A stretch of 36,916 nucleotides of DNA from Opitutia bacterium (lineage in GTDB: Bacteria > Verrucomicrobiota > Verrucomicrobiia > Opitutales > Seribacteraceae), in the NCBI GenBank assembly GCA_002726435.1, contig PBSV01000066.1:1-36916 (forward strand), read 5' to 3'. The position numbers and the translations under genes are program-made. Every line of letters begins with the position of its first letter. Within the stretch, counting starts at the first letter, position 1. Under the pieces are notes generated by a model. The model was not told where the DNA came from. It made no database searches and worked only from the letters and a program-made list of their open reading frames with translations. Shown in pieces: positions 1 to 10,101 of the stretch.

Positions 1-2
1 CA

Positions 3-503
3 AACAACGGGATTATCGAACTGGTGGCGGACAAAAAATTCTTCCTCGCCTATGACCGCCAGATTGCCGACTTTATCATGACGGCTGAAATTAAATTGCC
101 AGCGGGCAAAGCGAATTCTGGCATTTTGTTTCGTTCCCAAAAAAAAGAAGACGGTTCAATGTTCGGGTATCAGGCGGAAGTCGATGGATCTGACAGGAAA
201 TGGTCGGGGGGACTGTACGATGAAGGGCGACGTGGTTGGATTCACCCAAAAAAGCCAATTGAGAATGCTTACAATGAAAAACATTGGACACCCAATCGAA
301 AAGATGCATTCAACCGCGATGACTGGAACCATTATAAAATTAAATGCCTGGCGGATCATATTCAAATCTGGGTAAATGGAGTAAAAACCACTGATTTAAA
401 GGACGATACTGACGACAAAGGATTCATTGCCATTCAGCACCATGGGGAAAAAGGACAAGTTTATCAATTCCGCAACCTCAGACTCAAGGAAATCACTCCT
501 TAA
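3..503 (+). CDS. DUF1080 (3-keto-disaccharide hydrolase / LamG-like) domain protein, 5'-truncated by window edge
   Basis: Frame is open to the left edge (NNGIIELVADKKFF...); 'SGILFRSQKKEDGSMFGYQAEVDGS...GGLYDEGRRGW...WNHYKIKCLADHIQIWVNGVKTTDL' is typical of DUF1080. The track start at 24 is an internal GTG. Confidence 0.85.
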   Translation, partial: NNGIIELVADKKFFLAYDRQIADFIMTAEIKLPAGKANSGILFRSQKKEDGSMFGYQAEVDGSDRKWSGGLYDEGRRGWIHPKKPIENAYNEKHWTPNRKDAFNRDDWNHYKIKCLADHIQIWVNGVKTTDLKDDTDDKGFIAIQHHGEKGQVYQFRNLRLKEITP

Positions 504-521
504 TTTCTGATACATTCTAAG

Positions 522-1583
522 ATGCCTGAAAAAAATTTTAAAGTTGGAATCATAGGAGCAGGGGTAATCGCCGACTTTCACGCACTGGCACTTCAGGCAA
601 TGGAGGGGACCGAATTAGTTGCGGCTTACGCGAGGAATCAAGAAAAATCTGACGCATTCAGCCAAAAGTATGGATGTACTGGCTACTCCGACCTGAAAGA
701 ATTCTTGCTGCACGAAGAATTGGAAGTTGTTACAATCGCTTCGGTAAGCGGAATCCATCTGGAGCATGTTTGCGCTTCTGCCCGGGCCGGCAAACATGTG
801 ATTTGTGAAAAACCCCTAGAAGTCACTACCGAGCGGATCGATGAAATGATTCAAGCATGCCAGGAAAACGGTGTAATTTTATCCGGTATTTTTCCGCGCC
901 GGTTCAATGATTCAACCGCTATTTTCAAGCAGGCGGTCGAAACCGGAAGGCTGGGTAAGATCGTGCTCTGCGAGGTTTCCGTCAAATGGTGGAGGACCCA
1001 GGAATATTACGATAGTGGAGCTTGGCGGGGCACCTGGAAATTGGACGGTGGCGGAGCATTAATGAATCAATCCATTCATACCATTGACTTGATGCTTTAT
1101 TTGATGGGCGGTGTCCACTCGGTCTGTGCATTCGGAGGCCTGGAAGCTCACCATGGTATTGAAGTCGAAGATATTGCCGTGGCCATTGTCGAATTTTATT
1201 CGGGTGCCCGTGGAGTGATTCAGGCGTCTACTGCGTGCTACTCAAATTCTGGACTTCCTGCTTCCATTCACTTGTGCGGCGACCAAGGATCGATCATGAT
1301 GGCGGATGATAAGTTCAGTCTCTGGGACTTAAAGAATGCACAACCAGAAGATGAGGAAATCATGACACATTACGGGATTCAAGAACAGGCTACAGGTGCT
1401 GGTGCTGCGGACCCGAAGGCGATTGATTTTCAGTGGCATCAAAGAAATTTCGAAGATTCCATTGACTCCCTGCGACGAGGGTCCAAACCCAAGGTCGACG
1501 GAGTCGAAGGCAGAAGAGCAGTCGAATTAATCAATGCGATTTATCGCTCCATCGATCAGGACGGAGCTAAAATAATTTTGTAA
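522..1583 (+). CDS. Gfo/Idh/MocA family NAD(P)-dependent oxidoreductase
   Basis: N-terminal Rossmann 'VGIIGAGVIADFHALAL', 'GKHVICEKPLEVT', and 'GGGALMNQSIHTIDLMLYLMG' are characteristic of the family. Confidence 0.95.
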   Translation: MPEKNFKVGIIGAGVIADFHALALQAMEGTELVAAYARNQEKSDAFSQKYGCTGYSDLKEFLLHEELEVVTIASVSGIHLEHVCASARAGKHVICEKPLEVTTERIDEMIQACQENGVILSGIFPRRFNDSTAIFKQAVETGRLGKIVLCEVSVKWWRTQEYYDSGAWRGTWKLDGGGALMNQSIHTIDLMLYLMGGVHSVCAFGGLEAHHGIEVEDIAVAIVEFYSGARGVIQASTACYSNSGLPASIHLCGDQGSIMMADDKFSLWDLKNAQPEDEEIMTHYGIQEQATGAGAADPKAIDFQWHQRNFEDSIDSLRRGSKPKVDGVEGRRAVELINAIYRSIDQDGAKIIL

Positions 1584-1612
1584 AATCCTCCATTTAATCA
1601 ATCTATTCAATT

Positions 1613-2503
1613 ATGTATCTCACTGGAATTGCCGACGAAGCTTCGCAAAAAATAGAAGAACAAATCAGAGCCACCAAGGAATTGGGTTGGAACGCAATCG
1701 AATCGCGTTTCATTGACGGAAAAAATATTCACGACCTTGAAGAGGACCACTTTGAACGGGTATGCGAAGTGCTTGAAGGATCTGGAGTTTTTGTCAATGC
1801 ATTCGGTTCCGCGATCGGGAACTGGGGCAAGGATGTTCGGGATGATTTTTCCATCACCGAAAACGAAATTGCCCGGGCAATCCCAAGAATGAAAAGATTG
1901 GGTGCTAAGTTTGTAAGAATTATGAGTTACAAAGTTTTGGAACAGGAAGACCAACTGGTTGAAGAAAGGATCATGCGGCTACGTTTGATCGTGGATGCAT
2001 TCATGTCTGAGGGCATTACTTCCTTGCATGAAAACTGTATGAACTATGGGGGCATGAGCGGGCAGCATACGATGGAATTATTGGAAGCCGTTCCGGGAAT
2101 GAGATTAGTCTACGATACAGGTAACCCAGCCTTTAATCGAGATCGGTCCAAAGAAGGATTACCTTGGCAGGACTCTTGGGATTTTTATCAACAGGTTAAA
2201 GATCACATCGCCTATGTTCATGTCAAGGATTGCAACAACCCATCCCCGGAAAACAACAACAGGGAAACCTATGTCTATCCCGGAGAAGGCCAGGGCTATG
2301 TTCGAGAAATCATGTGCGATCTGAAGGATCGCGGATTCGAAGGAGGCATCTCAATTGAACCACATCTAGCCGCAGTCTTTCATCAGGGTGACTCTCAAAA
2401 CCAAACTGAAGAAGACCCGAAAGATATCTATTTACGGTATGGTAGAAAATTAATCGAAATTCTTGATTCAATCGGTTTTGTGAGCACTCCCTACCAACCA
2501 TAA
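1613..2503 (+). CDS. Sugar phosphate isomerase/epimerase family (xylose isomerase-like TIM barrel)
   Basis: Protein pattern 'GIADEASQKIEEQIRATKELGWNAIESR', 'LHENCMNYGG', 'YDTGNPAFN', 'HVKDC', 'GFEGGISIEPH'. Confidence 0.9.
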   Translation: MYLTGIADEASQKIEEQIRATKELGWNAIESRFIDGKNIHDLEEDHFERVCEVLEGSGVFVNAFGSAIGNWGKDVRDDFSITENEIARAIPRMKRLGAKFVRIMSYKVLEQEDQLVEERIMRLRLIVDAFMSEGITSLHENCMNYGGMSGQHTMELLEAVPGMRLVYDTGNPAFNRDRSKEGLPWQDSWDFYQQVKDHIAYVHVKDCNNPSPENNNRETYVYPGEGQGYVREIMCDLKDRGFEGGISIEPHLAAVFHQGDSQNQTEEDPKDIYLRYGRKLIEILDSIGFVSTPYQP

Positions 2504-2542
2504 ATGAATTGTCTCGAGCGGACTTACCGATAAAATATATCC

Positions 2543-2854
2543 ATGGCTCGTATAACTTACATCACAAAAGATGGAAATGAAACTATTGTAGAGGATGCCA
2601 TTGGCAACCTCATGGAAATCGCACTTGATAACGATATCGATGGCATCATAGGAGCGTGCAACGGATGTTGTTCTTGCGCCACCTGTCACGTTCGCGTCAA
2701 ACCGGAGTGGTTAGAAAAAACCGGTAAGGCGACTGAATCGGAGCTTGATCTACTCGACTTGGAAAGCGGCTCCGATGAACGCAGTCGATTAAGCTGTCAG
2801 ATTGAAATGACTGATGAATTAGATGGCCTTGTTGTAGAGGTCTCTCCTTTCTAA
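2543..2854 (+). CDS. Adrenodoxin-type 2Fe-2S ferredoxin
   Basis: 'GACNGCCSCATCHVRV...LSCQIEMTDELDGLVVEV' gives the C-x5-C-x2-C...C ligand pattern; the length (103 aa) fits. Confidence 0.92.
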   Translation: MARITYITKDGNETIVEDAIGNLMEIALDNDIDGIIGACNGCCSCATCHVRVKPEWLEKTGKATESELDLLDLESGSDERSRLSCQIEMTDELDGLVVEVSPF

Positions 2855-3059
2855 AGTTTGCCAAGATTTTGTAGTTTCGATCCGAGAACACGATCCGTTT
2901 AATTTTACGGGGATCGATAATTAGTTGCTTAACCGAATATAATTTACCTTTGGTCTCCTGAGAGGTTTCCTTCTCTCTTATTAATCGCCGAGCCATGGCT
3001 GGGATGATCTCAATCGGGGAGAATCTTCGTCTAGAATACTTATTTTCGATATCACCGAT

Positions 3060-3896
3060 CTAAAGCCCGAGTAGTTCATCCATCAACCGAGCGGTTTCTT
3101 CAATAGTTCCATCACTTCCCTCGCGCGTGGCCCAACCATTAAATTTAATCTTCTCGAGTTCACTCCGTACTTTCTTCCATTCAACATCTCCCTGGCCAAG
3201 CGGGCAAAATCCGTTTTTTGAGCCCCAGTCTTTAATGTCCAACTTCAGGGTTCTTCTCCCTAAGATCCGAATCCATTCATGACTGGGTCCATATTTCTGC
3301 ATATTGCCAATGTCGTAATAAGCTTGTACCCAGGGGCTATCGATTTCATCGATGTAATCCCTGAACTGCTCAGGCTGGTAACAAAATCCATTCCATACCG
3401 TTTCGATTAAAATATGTATTTTTAAATCTTCCGCCAAAGGTAGTAACTTTCTAATCTGTTCAATCGAGCGGTTCCATACATGCTGATGAGTTTCCTCGTC
3501 CCCCTTTACTCGACCAGGCACCAAAAGAACCGAAGTCCCTCCCACTTGCTTCGCTTCCCGCATGGCCTGGGCTAACCCCTTTCGACTCCTCTTCCGCAAC
3601 TCGGGGTCAGGATCAGACAAACGTACCTTCCAGTGTTTGCTGTAGACCACACCATGCATGGGCAGGCCAATTTTAGAACAAGCTTGCTTCATTGAATCAA
3701 CCTCCAAGTCCGGAGCGGATCCCTCGATTCCGTCAAATCCCAGTTCCTTTAATTTTTTCATTCTCGCCAAATCCGGCTTGGTCCCGAATTTGACCGCCTT
3801 ACGCACAATTCCTCGAAAGGACTTGGTTTCGGCCTGAACAATCGGAGCGAGTCCCACACTTACCCCACCCGAGGCTAAAAATTGACGTCTGTTCAT
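3060..3896 (-). CDS. Exported sugar phosphate isomerase/epimerase (TIM barrel) with Tat-like signal
   Basis: 'MNRRQFLASGGVSVGLAP' Tat-like signal; 'LKELGFDGIEG', 'LIETVWNGFCYQPEQFRDYIDEIDSPWVQAYYDIGNM', 'LDIKDWG'. Confidence 0.88.
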   Translation of the reverse strand: MNRRQFLASGGVSVGLAPIVQAETKSFRGIVRKAVKFGTKPDLARMKKLKELGFDGIEGSAPDLEVDSMKQACSKIGLPMHGVVYSKHWKVRLSDPDPELRKRSRKGLAQAMREAKQVGGTSVLLVPGRVKGDEETHQHVWNRSIEQIRKLLPLAEDLKIHILIETVWNGFCYQPEQFRDYIDEIDSPWVQAYYDIGNMQKYGPSHEWIRILGRRTLKLDIKDWGSKNGFCPLGQGDVEWKKVRSELEKIKFNGWATREGSDGTIEETARLMDELLGL

Positions 3897-4040
3897 GAAC
3901 GGATCATGGTCGACTAATTCTCCCTATGTCGAATATATTTTTCGGTTTAACCGGAAGTAACTTGGCATTTAAAAACCTACAACCAATCATCCAATTAATC
4001 CTGACATACACATTCCTTTTCGAAAAAATTTCATCCATTC

Positions 4041-4688
4041 ATGAATTATACAAGCATCGTCTTCTCTCTGCTAGCACTTGGCTCATGGAACTCGGCTTTT
4101 TCAAAATCCGAAAGACAATTCATTGATCTTTTTGCTTCTAATGATTTTTCCCAATGGACAAAGGTCGACGGTGGAACGGTTGGATATGGCTGGAGGGGAA
4201 AAGAGGGAATTATTCATCGGTGGATGCTCAGCGGCGATATTATCACCAAAGAAAAATACAAGGACTTTGAATTGTCCTTCGAGTGGAAGATTTCTGTGGC
4301 CGGGAATAGTGGAATCAAGTACCGCAGTCGTGGACGACTAGGGTTGGAATATCAAATTCTGGATGATAAAAATCACCGGGATAACAAGAACCCGACTCAT
4401 CGGGCTGGTTCGCTTTATGAACTAGTGGCTGCCCCGGATTCAAAAATTTTAAATCCACTGGATGAATGGAATAAAGGTCGGATTCTTGCCAAAGGAAATC
4501 AAATCAAGCACTGGTTAAATGGAGAAAAAGTGGTTGAAATAACATGGGCTTCTCAAGTTTGGAATAATCAATTCCAAAAAAGTAAATATGCAAAACACTA
4601 TGGATTTGGGAATTGGGAAGGTCCAATTCTTTTGCAGGACCACATGGACCCTGTCTGGTTTCGAAACTTGAAAATCCGCAGACTCTAA
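4041..4688 (+). CDS. Secreted DUF1080 domain protein (3-keto-disaccharide hydrolase family)
   Basis: Signal peptide, then 'FIDLFASNDFSQWTKVDGG...GDIITKEKYKDFELSFEWKISVAGNSGIKYRSR...GLEYQILDD' typical of DUF1080. Confidence 0.93.
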   Translation: MNYTSIVFSLLALGSWNSAFSKSERQFIDLFASNDFSQWTKVDGGTVGYGWRGKEGIIHRWMLSGDIITKEKYKDFELSFEWKISVAGNSGIKYRSRGRLGLEYQILDDKNHRDNKNPTHRAGSLYELVAAPDSKILNPLDEWNKGRILAKGNQIKHWLNGEKVVEITWASQVWNNQFQKSKYAKHYGFGNWEGPILLQDHMDPVWFRNLKIRRL

Positions 4689-4719
4689 ATTCAACTACCT
4701 TTTGGGTAGACCTTGGAAA

Positions 4720-5355
4720 TTATCTGTCAGTGAAGAGAAATTGAGTGGGAAAAAGAGTTCGAAGTTCCGAAAACCAACCCTCCAAGAGTCGCACGGGTAA
4801 TCCAATTATATTGGTCCTGGACCCGGAATATTTTTCAATGATTAAATCCGGTCTAGTTTGCATCGCATAGGCTCCAGCTTTGTCAAGGGGATCAATTTCC
4901 TCGAAATAAAGATCAATGGTTGAACCACTGATTTCCTTGAACTTGACTGAACTGGTTTCCACCTTTGTTTCAATGTAACCTAGTCTTTGATGACTCAGAC
5001 AAACTCCGGTACTTACATCATGTGTTTTGCCCGATAAACCGAAGAGCATTTCACGGGCTTCCTCAAGGTCTGATGGTTTTCCAAAAATCTGATTTTTCAG
5101 GGAGACGGTTGTGTCTGCCCCTAAAATAAAACGATCGGGAAATTTCTTCGACACTTCGAGGCATTTAATTTTTGCATTTTCCTTCACCATTGCAAGGGGG
5201 CCCTCAACATGGGAAGTAATTTCATCCGCTCCGGAGCAATGAACTTCAAAACTCACTCCCATTTGGTACAACAGATCTCGCCGACGCGGGGAACCAGATG
5301 CTAAAATCAGGAAACTCTTCTCGTTCGTGTTCGCTTTTCCGGTCCGTCTTTGCAT
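4720..5355 (-). CDS. maf: Maf family nucleotide pyrophosphatase
   Basis: 'LILASGSPRRRDLLYQMG', 'ILGADTTVSLKNQIFGKP', 'DKAGAYAMQ'. Start moved to internal Met (MQRRTG) because the track start overlaps nadE. Confidence 0.92.
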   Translation of the reverse strand: MQRRTGKANTNEKSFLILASGSPRRRDLLYQMGVSFEVHCSGADEITSHVEGPLAMVKENAKIKCLEVSKKFPDRFILGADTTVSLKNQIFGKPSDLEEAREMLFGLSGKTHDVSTGVCLSHQRLGYIETKVETSSVKFKEISGSTIDLYFEEIDPLDKAGAYAMQTRPDLIIEKYSGSRTNIIGLPVRLLEGWFSELRTLFPTQFLFTDR

Positions 5356-5399
5356 AATAGAACATGTCTTATGAACACATTTTCTATAAATGCAACGAC

Positions 5400-7022
5400 A
5401 TGAGAATTGGGGTTGCACAAATAAATTCCACGGTTGGCGATTTGGAGGGTAATTTATCCTTGGCCATCGACGCTTATGATCAGTTGGTTGGTCAAGGGAC
5501 GGATTTAATTGTTTATCCTGAACTATTTCTTAGCGGTTATCCGCCACGCGACTTGCTTAACAAGGAAAAATTTCTCGACGACATTGATTGCCAACTCCAA
5601 AAATTTGCTCAACTAACTGGCCCCACCCCGGCACTTATTGGATTTCCTGAAAAATCACAGGGTACAAAACCAGCAACTTTCAATTCGGCGGCTTGGTGCA
5701 TGGAGGGAAAAGTCATTCAGGTTTTTCGTAAGAGACTGCTTCCAACCTATGATGTATTTGATGAAACCCGTTATTTTAGTTCGGGAGAATGTAGTCTTTT
5801 CATCGAGTACAAAGAAAAAAAGTTGGCGATCACAATCTGCGAAGACCTGTGGATTATGAGCGACCCACGCTACACCACCAATCCGCTTGATGAAATTTCC
5901 TCCCACAAACCAGACCTCTTGATTAATTTATCCGCCAGCCCATGGTACTTGGGAAAAGAACAAAAACGAATTGATCTTTTACAAAATGTTGCCCGACAAG
6001 CCTCTTGCCCATTGATCTACGTGAATTCAGTTGGTGGTAATGATGAATTAATTTTCGATGGACTTTCGATTTCAATGGACGCCACTGGAAAATTGGTTGA
6101 AATTTCCAAAGCCTTTGAGGAATGTATTGAAATTCATGACCTCGAGGATTCTTCGGACAAAGATACTATTTCCATACTTAATCAAAAAGAAAGTTTAAGA
6201 AAGGCTCTGGTTCTTGGACTCCGTGATTACACAATGAAAAGTGGATTTTCCAAGGGACTGGTTGGATTGAGCGGAGGGATTGATTCAGCAGTGACCGCGG
6301 CACTGGCAGTGGAAGCACTTGGATCACAAAATGTAATTGGGGTTAGCCTGCCCTCTTCCATCTCAAGTGAACATAGCAAAGACGATGCTCAGGAATTAGC
6401 CGAACATTTGGGAATTGAATTTCATACCCTTCCCATTCAATCGATCGTGGATGCTGCTGCTCATGAGTTGAGCCCTTTATTTAAAGACTTTCCCCCTGAT
6501 GTCACCGAGGAAAACATCCAAGCCCGTAGTCGTGGACTTCTGCTGATGGCGATCTCAAATAAGTTCGGAGCCTTGCTCCTGACGACCGGAAATAAAAGCG
6601 AACTCGCGGTGGGATACTGTACTTTATACGGGGACATGTGCGGCGGACTGGCGGTCATCTCGGATGTTCCTAAAACCCAGGTTTTTTCGCTGGCCCGCCA
6701 CATTAATCATGAGAAAGTAGTTATTCCCACCAATACGATTGATAAACCACCTTCCGCCGAACTACGGCCCGATCAAAAAGACAGCGACTCTTTGCCTGAT
6801 TACGAGGTCCTTGATGCCATCCTTCAATCCTATGTCGAAGAAAGCCGTTCAATTTCAAGCATTATAGAATCTGGATTCGAAGAGGAACTGGTTCGCAAAG
6901 TGGTTCGTTTGGTTGATTTAAACGAATACAAAAGAAACCAGGCCGCTCCCGGACTCAAGACTACTCCTTTAGCCTTTGGAGTGGGAAGAAGAATTCCAAT
7001 CGTTCAAAAATACCCAAACTAA
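5400..7022 (+). CDS. nadE: Glutamine-dependent NAD+ synthetase
   Basis: N-terminal nitrilase/amidase domain 'MRIGVAQINSTVGDLEGN', 'TICEDLW', C-terminal 'GLSGGIDSAVTAALAVEALG' PP-loop and 'TTGNKSELAVGYCTLYGDMCGG'. Start placed at MRIGVAQ. Confidence 0.97.
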   Translation: MRIGVAQINSTVGDLEGNLSLAIDAYDQLVGQGTDLIVYPELFLSGYPPRDLLNKEKFLDDIDCQLQKFAQLTGPTPALIGFPEKSQGTKPATFNSAAWCMEGKVIQVFRKRLLPTYDVFDETRYFSSGECSLFIEYKEKKLAITICEDLWIMSDPRYTTNPLDEISSHKPDLLINLSASPWYLGKEQKRIDLLQNVARQASCPLIYVNSVGGNDELIFDGLSISMDATGKLVEISKAFEECIEIHDLEDSSDKDTISILNQKESLRKALVLGLRDYTMKSGFSKGLVGLSGGIDSAVTAALAVEALGSQNVIGVSLPSSISSEHSKDDAQELAEHLGIEFHTLPIQSIVDAAAHELSPLFKDFPPDVTEENIQARSRGLLLMAISNKFGALLLTTGNKSELAVGYCTLYGDMCGGLAVISDVPKTQVFSLARHINHEKVVIPTNTIDKPPSAELRPDQKDSDSLPDYEVLDAILQSYVEESRSISSIIESGFEEELVRKVVRLVDLNEYKRNQAAPGLKTTPLAFGVGRRIPIVQKYPN

Positions 7023-7035
7023 TTAATATTTTCAT

Positions 7036-8316
7036 ATGAGTAGTGAATCCCTAAATCTTTTTGAAAAAGCAAAAAAATTGATTCCGGGAGGAGTAAATTC
7101 TCCGGTCCGTGCATTTCGGGGAGTGGGGGGGACTCCATTCTTTACCAAAAGGGCGGATGGATGTCACCTGACTACTGCCGACGACCAGGAACTGATTGAC
7201 TATGTTTGTACTTGGGGTCCGGCAATTCACGGTCACAATCACCCAATGATTCACGAGGCAATTGCAAATGCCTTGAAAAATGGTACCAGTTTTGGAACGC
7301 CGGGTCCTGCAGAAGTGGAAATGGCGGAATTAATTGTCGAAGTCGTTCCTTCCGTCGAAAAAGTACGGATGTGCAACAGTGGAACTGAAGCAACAATGTC
7401 CTGCATCAGGCTTGCAAGGGGATTCACTGGTCGATCAAAAATTATCAAGTTTGCCGGATGTTACCATGGTCATGTTGATAGTTTATTGGTGAAAGCTGGA
7501 TCCGGAGCCTTGACTTTAGGAAATCCGGACAGTGCCGGCATACCTCCGAGCTTTGCTCAGGAAACCATTGTTTTACCATTCAACGATGTTGATGCGGTCC
7601 GTCACGCATTTTTCGAAGCTCGTGATGAAATAGCCGCCATTATTGTTGAGCCATATCCCGCCAATTGCGGACTTATTCTTCCCCAACCAGGATACCTTAA
7701 TTCCTTGCGTGAAATCGCAACTGAGTATCACGCAGTTCTTATTTTCGATGAAGTAATGACCGGTTTTCGTCTTGGGATAGGAGGGGTTCAGGAAATGACC
7801 GGGGTCACTCCTGATCTTACCGCCATGGGGAAAATTATCGGAGGTGGCTTGCCGGTTGGGGCACTCGGAGGAAAAGCGGAAATTATGGATCATCTCGCCC
7901 CGCTCGGCCCGGTCTACCAAGCGGGGACATTAAGTGGGAATCCACTGGCTATGGCTGCGGGGATTCAATCCCTGCGAATGCTCCGTGATTTATCGCCCTA
8001 CCCTGCGCTGGAAACAAGCGGTTCTACTCTGGCCGCCGGAATCCGTTCGATTGCCCATGATCGTGGAATTCCGCTTCAAGTTCCTCAAGCAGGCTCAATG
8101 CTCAGTCTTTTTTTTACGGAGGAAACGGTTTTAAATTTCGAGCAGGCACTTGCCTGTAAGCACGATCGCTTCAATTCAATTTTCCATCATCTGCTTGAAA
8201 GTGGAGTCTATCTTCCACCCTCTTCCTATGAAACCTGCTTCATTAGCACAGCCCATGAACAACCTGTAATCGAGCAAACCTTGGACAAAGTAAATTCCGC
8301 ATTTTCCTCGATTTAA
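7036..8316 (+). CDS. hemL: Glutamate-1-semialdehyde 2,1-aminomutase
   Basis: '[22 protein letters not shown]', '[20 protein letters not shown]', '[12 protein letters not shown]', '[16 protein letters not shown]'. Confidence 0.97.
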   Translation: MSSESLNLFEKAKKLIPGGVNSPVRAFRGVGGTPFFTKRADGCHLTTADDQELIDYVCTWGPAIHGHNHPMIHEAIANALKNGTSFGTPGPAEVEMAELIVEVVPSVEKVRMCNSGTEATMSCIRLARGFTGRSKIIKFAGCYHGHVDSLLVKAGSGALTLGNPDSAGIPPSFAQETIVLPFNDVDAVRHAFFEARDEIAAIIVEPYPANCGLILPQPGYLNSLREIATEYHAVLIFDEVMTGFRLGIGGVQEMTGVTPDLTAMGKIIGGGLPVGALGGKAEIMDHLAPLGPVYQAGTLSGNPLAMAAGIQSLRMLRDLSPYPALETSGSTLAAGIRSIAHDRGIPLQVPQAGSMLSLFFTEETVLNFEQALACKHDRFNSIFHHLLESGVYLPPSSYETCFISTAHEQPVIEQTLDKVNSAFSSI

Positions 8317-8367
8317 TCGTGTTGCGGTTGACAATTTGTAAAATTCATCAAGCAAATATCAATCGAT

Positions 8368-10077
8368 ATGTATAATCTCACGCGAATCATTCTGCTTTGC
8401 TTAGGCATGCAATTTCAATCTTTCGGCAGCCCCGACGACCGTATACCTTTTTACGAAGATTACCTGAAAAATGGTGACCTCGATGGATTTTTGAAAGTTG
8501 CGGAAGAATTTCTGGTTAAAAATCCAGATAGGGTTGAAGCTCCAAGACTTGCTTTTGATTTCCTCCTTGTAGCGAAGGCGGCACAGGACCTCGAAGCGAT
8601 TGACCTGGCAACCAGTTCCCTGCTCTTTCAATTTTCCAACAGCCTCCCCACTCTGCATCTGCTGAGTTCCTTTGAAAAAGGATCCCCCGCATTAGTGAAG
8701 TTACTCAAAAACAAAGTCGATAAAAGTGACCTAAAAACTAATAAATTTGCGGTGAATTTTTGTAGGGCGATTGTTCTAATTGCTCGCATTCAGGGGCCTG
8801 ATTTACTGAGGGACCCAGGCCTGCGTCTGCGGGCATATTTAATGGCAAAGAAAGCGGGAGTTGAATCAATCATCGAAAGCACGCAAAGTGCCCTTGCCAA
8901 AGGATCAACGGGAAACAATTCGACTGACAAGATTTTTTCCATTGTTTTATCCGATGCATCTGCGATGGAAAAAATTCCTCAGTTGTCTGATCTTTCGGGA
9001 AACGAGGTCAATTTTTGTCTATCCTACTATCTTTCGGAATTATCCGAGAAAGAAAGGGAATCTGAAAATATTAAAGCCATCCGTATCAAAAATGCTCTTT
9101 TTGGAGGCGAACGGAATTCTCGTTTTGCCAAGGAATTGATTAATTCACTACCCGCTAAATCGAGATCCAGTCCAAAATACCAAGTTCTACTCGCCCATGC
9201 CAAGTATATGGACGGTCAAAAAGATGAATGTATTCTTGGACTCAAGAAAATTTCGAAAAATTCTGATTGGGGAAAAACAGCCCGTCTCTATGCAGATGGG
9301 CTTGAATTTTCGGAGAATCGTAAAAAAATGCTTCTTGAAGCCCTTGGAAAAGCGATCGATAAGCTTGAGAAAGAAGGGGACACCTTTTTCATTGCTGCGA
9401 AATGGAAAAAAAAATCCGGTTCGGAAAAAACCAAGAATTTCAACCTCTATCTTGGAATCTCCAACTTTCTAAAACAATTTGAAATACAATTACATGCTGA
9501 CAAGAAACTTAAATTCTCTTACCGAACGAATAAAGATGAATCGGCCTTATTTCTGGATTCAGCCAATAAAATATTAGCCTTTGAAACTCCAGGGGCTATC
9601 CCCACGCCCAAAGTTTCTATTTTACGGGACGCAGAGTCAGGCTCCTTTAAATATAATTTTAACCTAAATTTCTCACCTTCTTTTGAGAGCTTACTTACAG
9701 AAGCCAAATCAATTTTACAAAATGCTTACATTGGAACGCCAACCGGTCGTGAAGTTCTGCTGACACACCTGCTTAGTCAAAAAGCAATCTGGCTTGGGGT
9801 TCCCACGCCAACACCGGAGGGAACATCGTTCCCGGTTCTGTCTCTCCAAGCCGACCGGTCAGAGCCCTTAAAATCCTCTCTGGTCTTTGATTTAACCGGC
9901 AATTTATCTTCTTTTCAAATCGACGGATTCGAAGTTACAAGGTTAAAAAAAGGCGATCAAAATCTTCTCTCCGAGCTACCCAAGTGGCCAAAATTAGAAA
10001 TTGAAACGGAAGAAAAATTCGACTTCAAACTTCTGATGAGCGTTCTCAGTGAAGCCACGACATTTGGAAATAAATAA
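8368..10077 (+). CDS. Secreted hypothetical protein, 569 aa
   Basis: Long ORF with N-terminal hydrophobic signal ('MYNLTRIILLCLGMQFQSFGS'); no family recognised. Confidence 0.85.
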   Translation: MYNLTRIILLCLGMQFQSFGSPDDRIPFYEDYLKNGDLDGFLKVAEEFLVKNPDRVEAPRLAFDFLLVAKAAQDLEAIDLATSSLLFQFSNSLPTLHLLSSFEKGSPALVKLLKNKVDKSDLKTNKFAVNFCRAIVLIARIQGPDLLRDPGLRLRAYLMAKKAGVESIIESTQSALAKGSTGNNSTDKIFSIVLSDASAMEKIPQLSDLSGNEVNFCLSYYLSELSEKERESENIKAIRIKNALFGGERNSRFAKELINSLPAKSRSSPKYQVLLAHAKYMDGQKDECILGLKKISKNSDWGKTARLYADGLEFSENRKKMLLEALGKAIDKLEKEGDTFFIAAKWKKKSGSEKTKNFNLYLGISNFLKQFEIQLHADKKLKFSYRTNKDESALFLDSANKILAFETPGAIPTPKVSILRDAESGSFKYNFNLNFSPSFESLLTEAKSILQNAYIGTPTGREVLLTHLLSQKAIWLGVPTPTPEGTSFPVLSLQADRSEPLKSSLVFDLTGNLSSFQIDGFEVTRLKKGDQNLLSELPKWPKLEIETEEKFDFKLLMSVLSEATTFGNK

Positions 10078-10101
10078 CATAGTTTATTAAATAATGTCTT
10101 C

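Noticed and set aside
2697-2996. 99-aa minus-strand ORF spanning the ferredoxin 3' end and the following spacer
   Set aside because: Mostly antisense to the ferredoxin; the spacer part is short and matches no recognised family. A small gene or decayed remnant cannot be excluded.
4695-4709. CTACC-ttttg-GGTAG hairpin between convergent DUF1080 and maf
   Set aside because: Only a 5-bp stem and no U-tract; not a convincing terminator.
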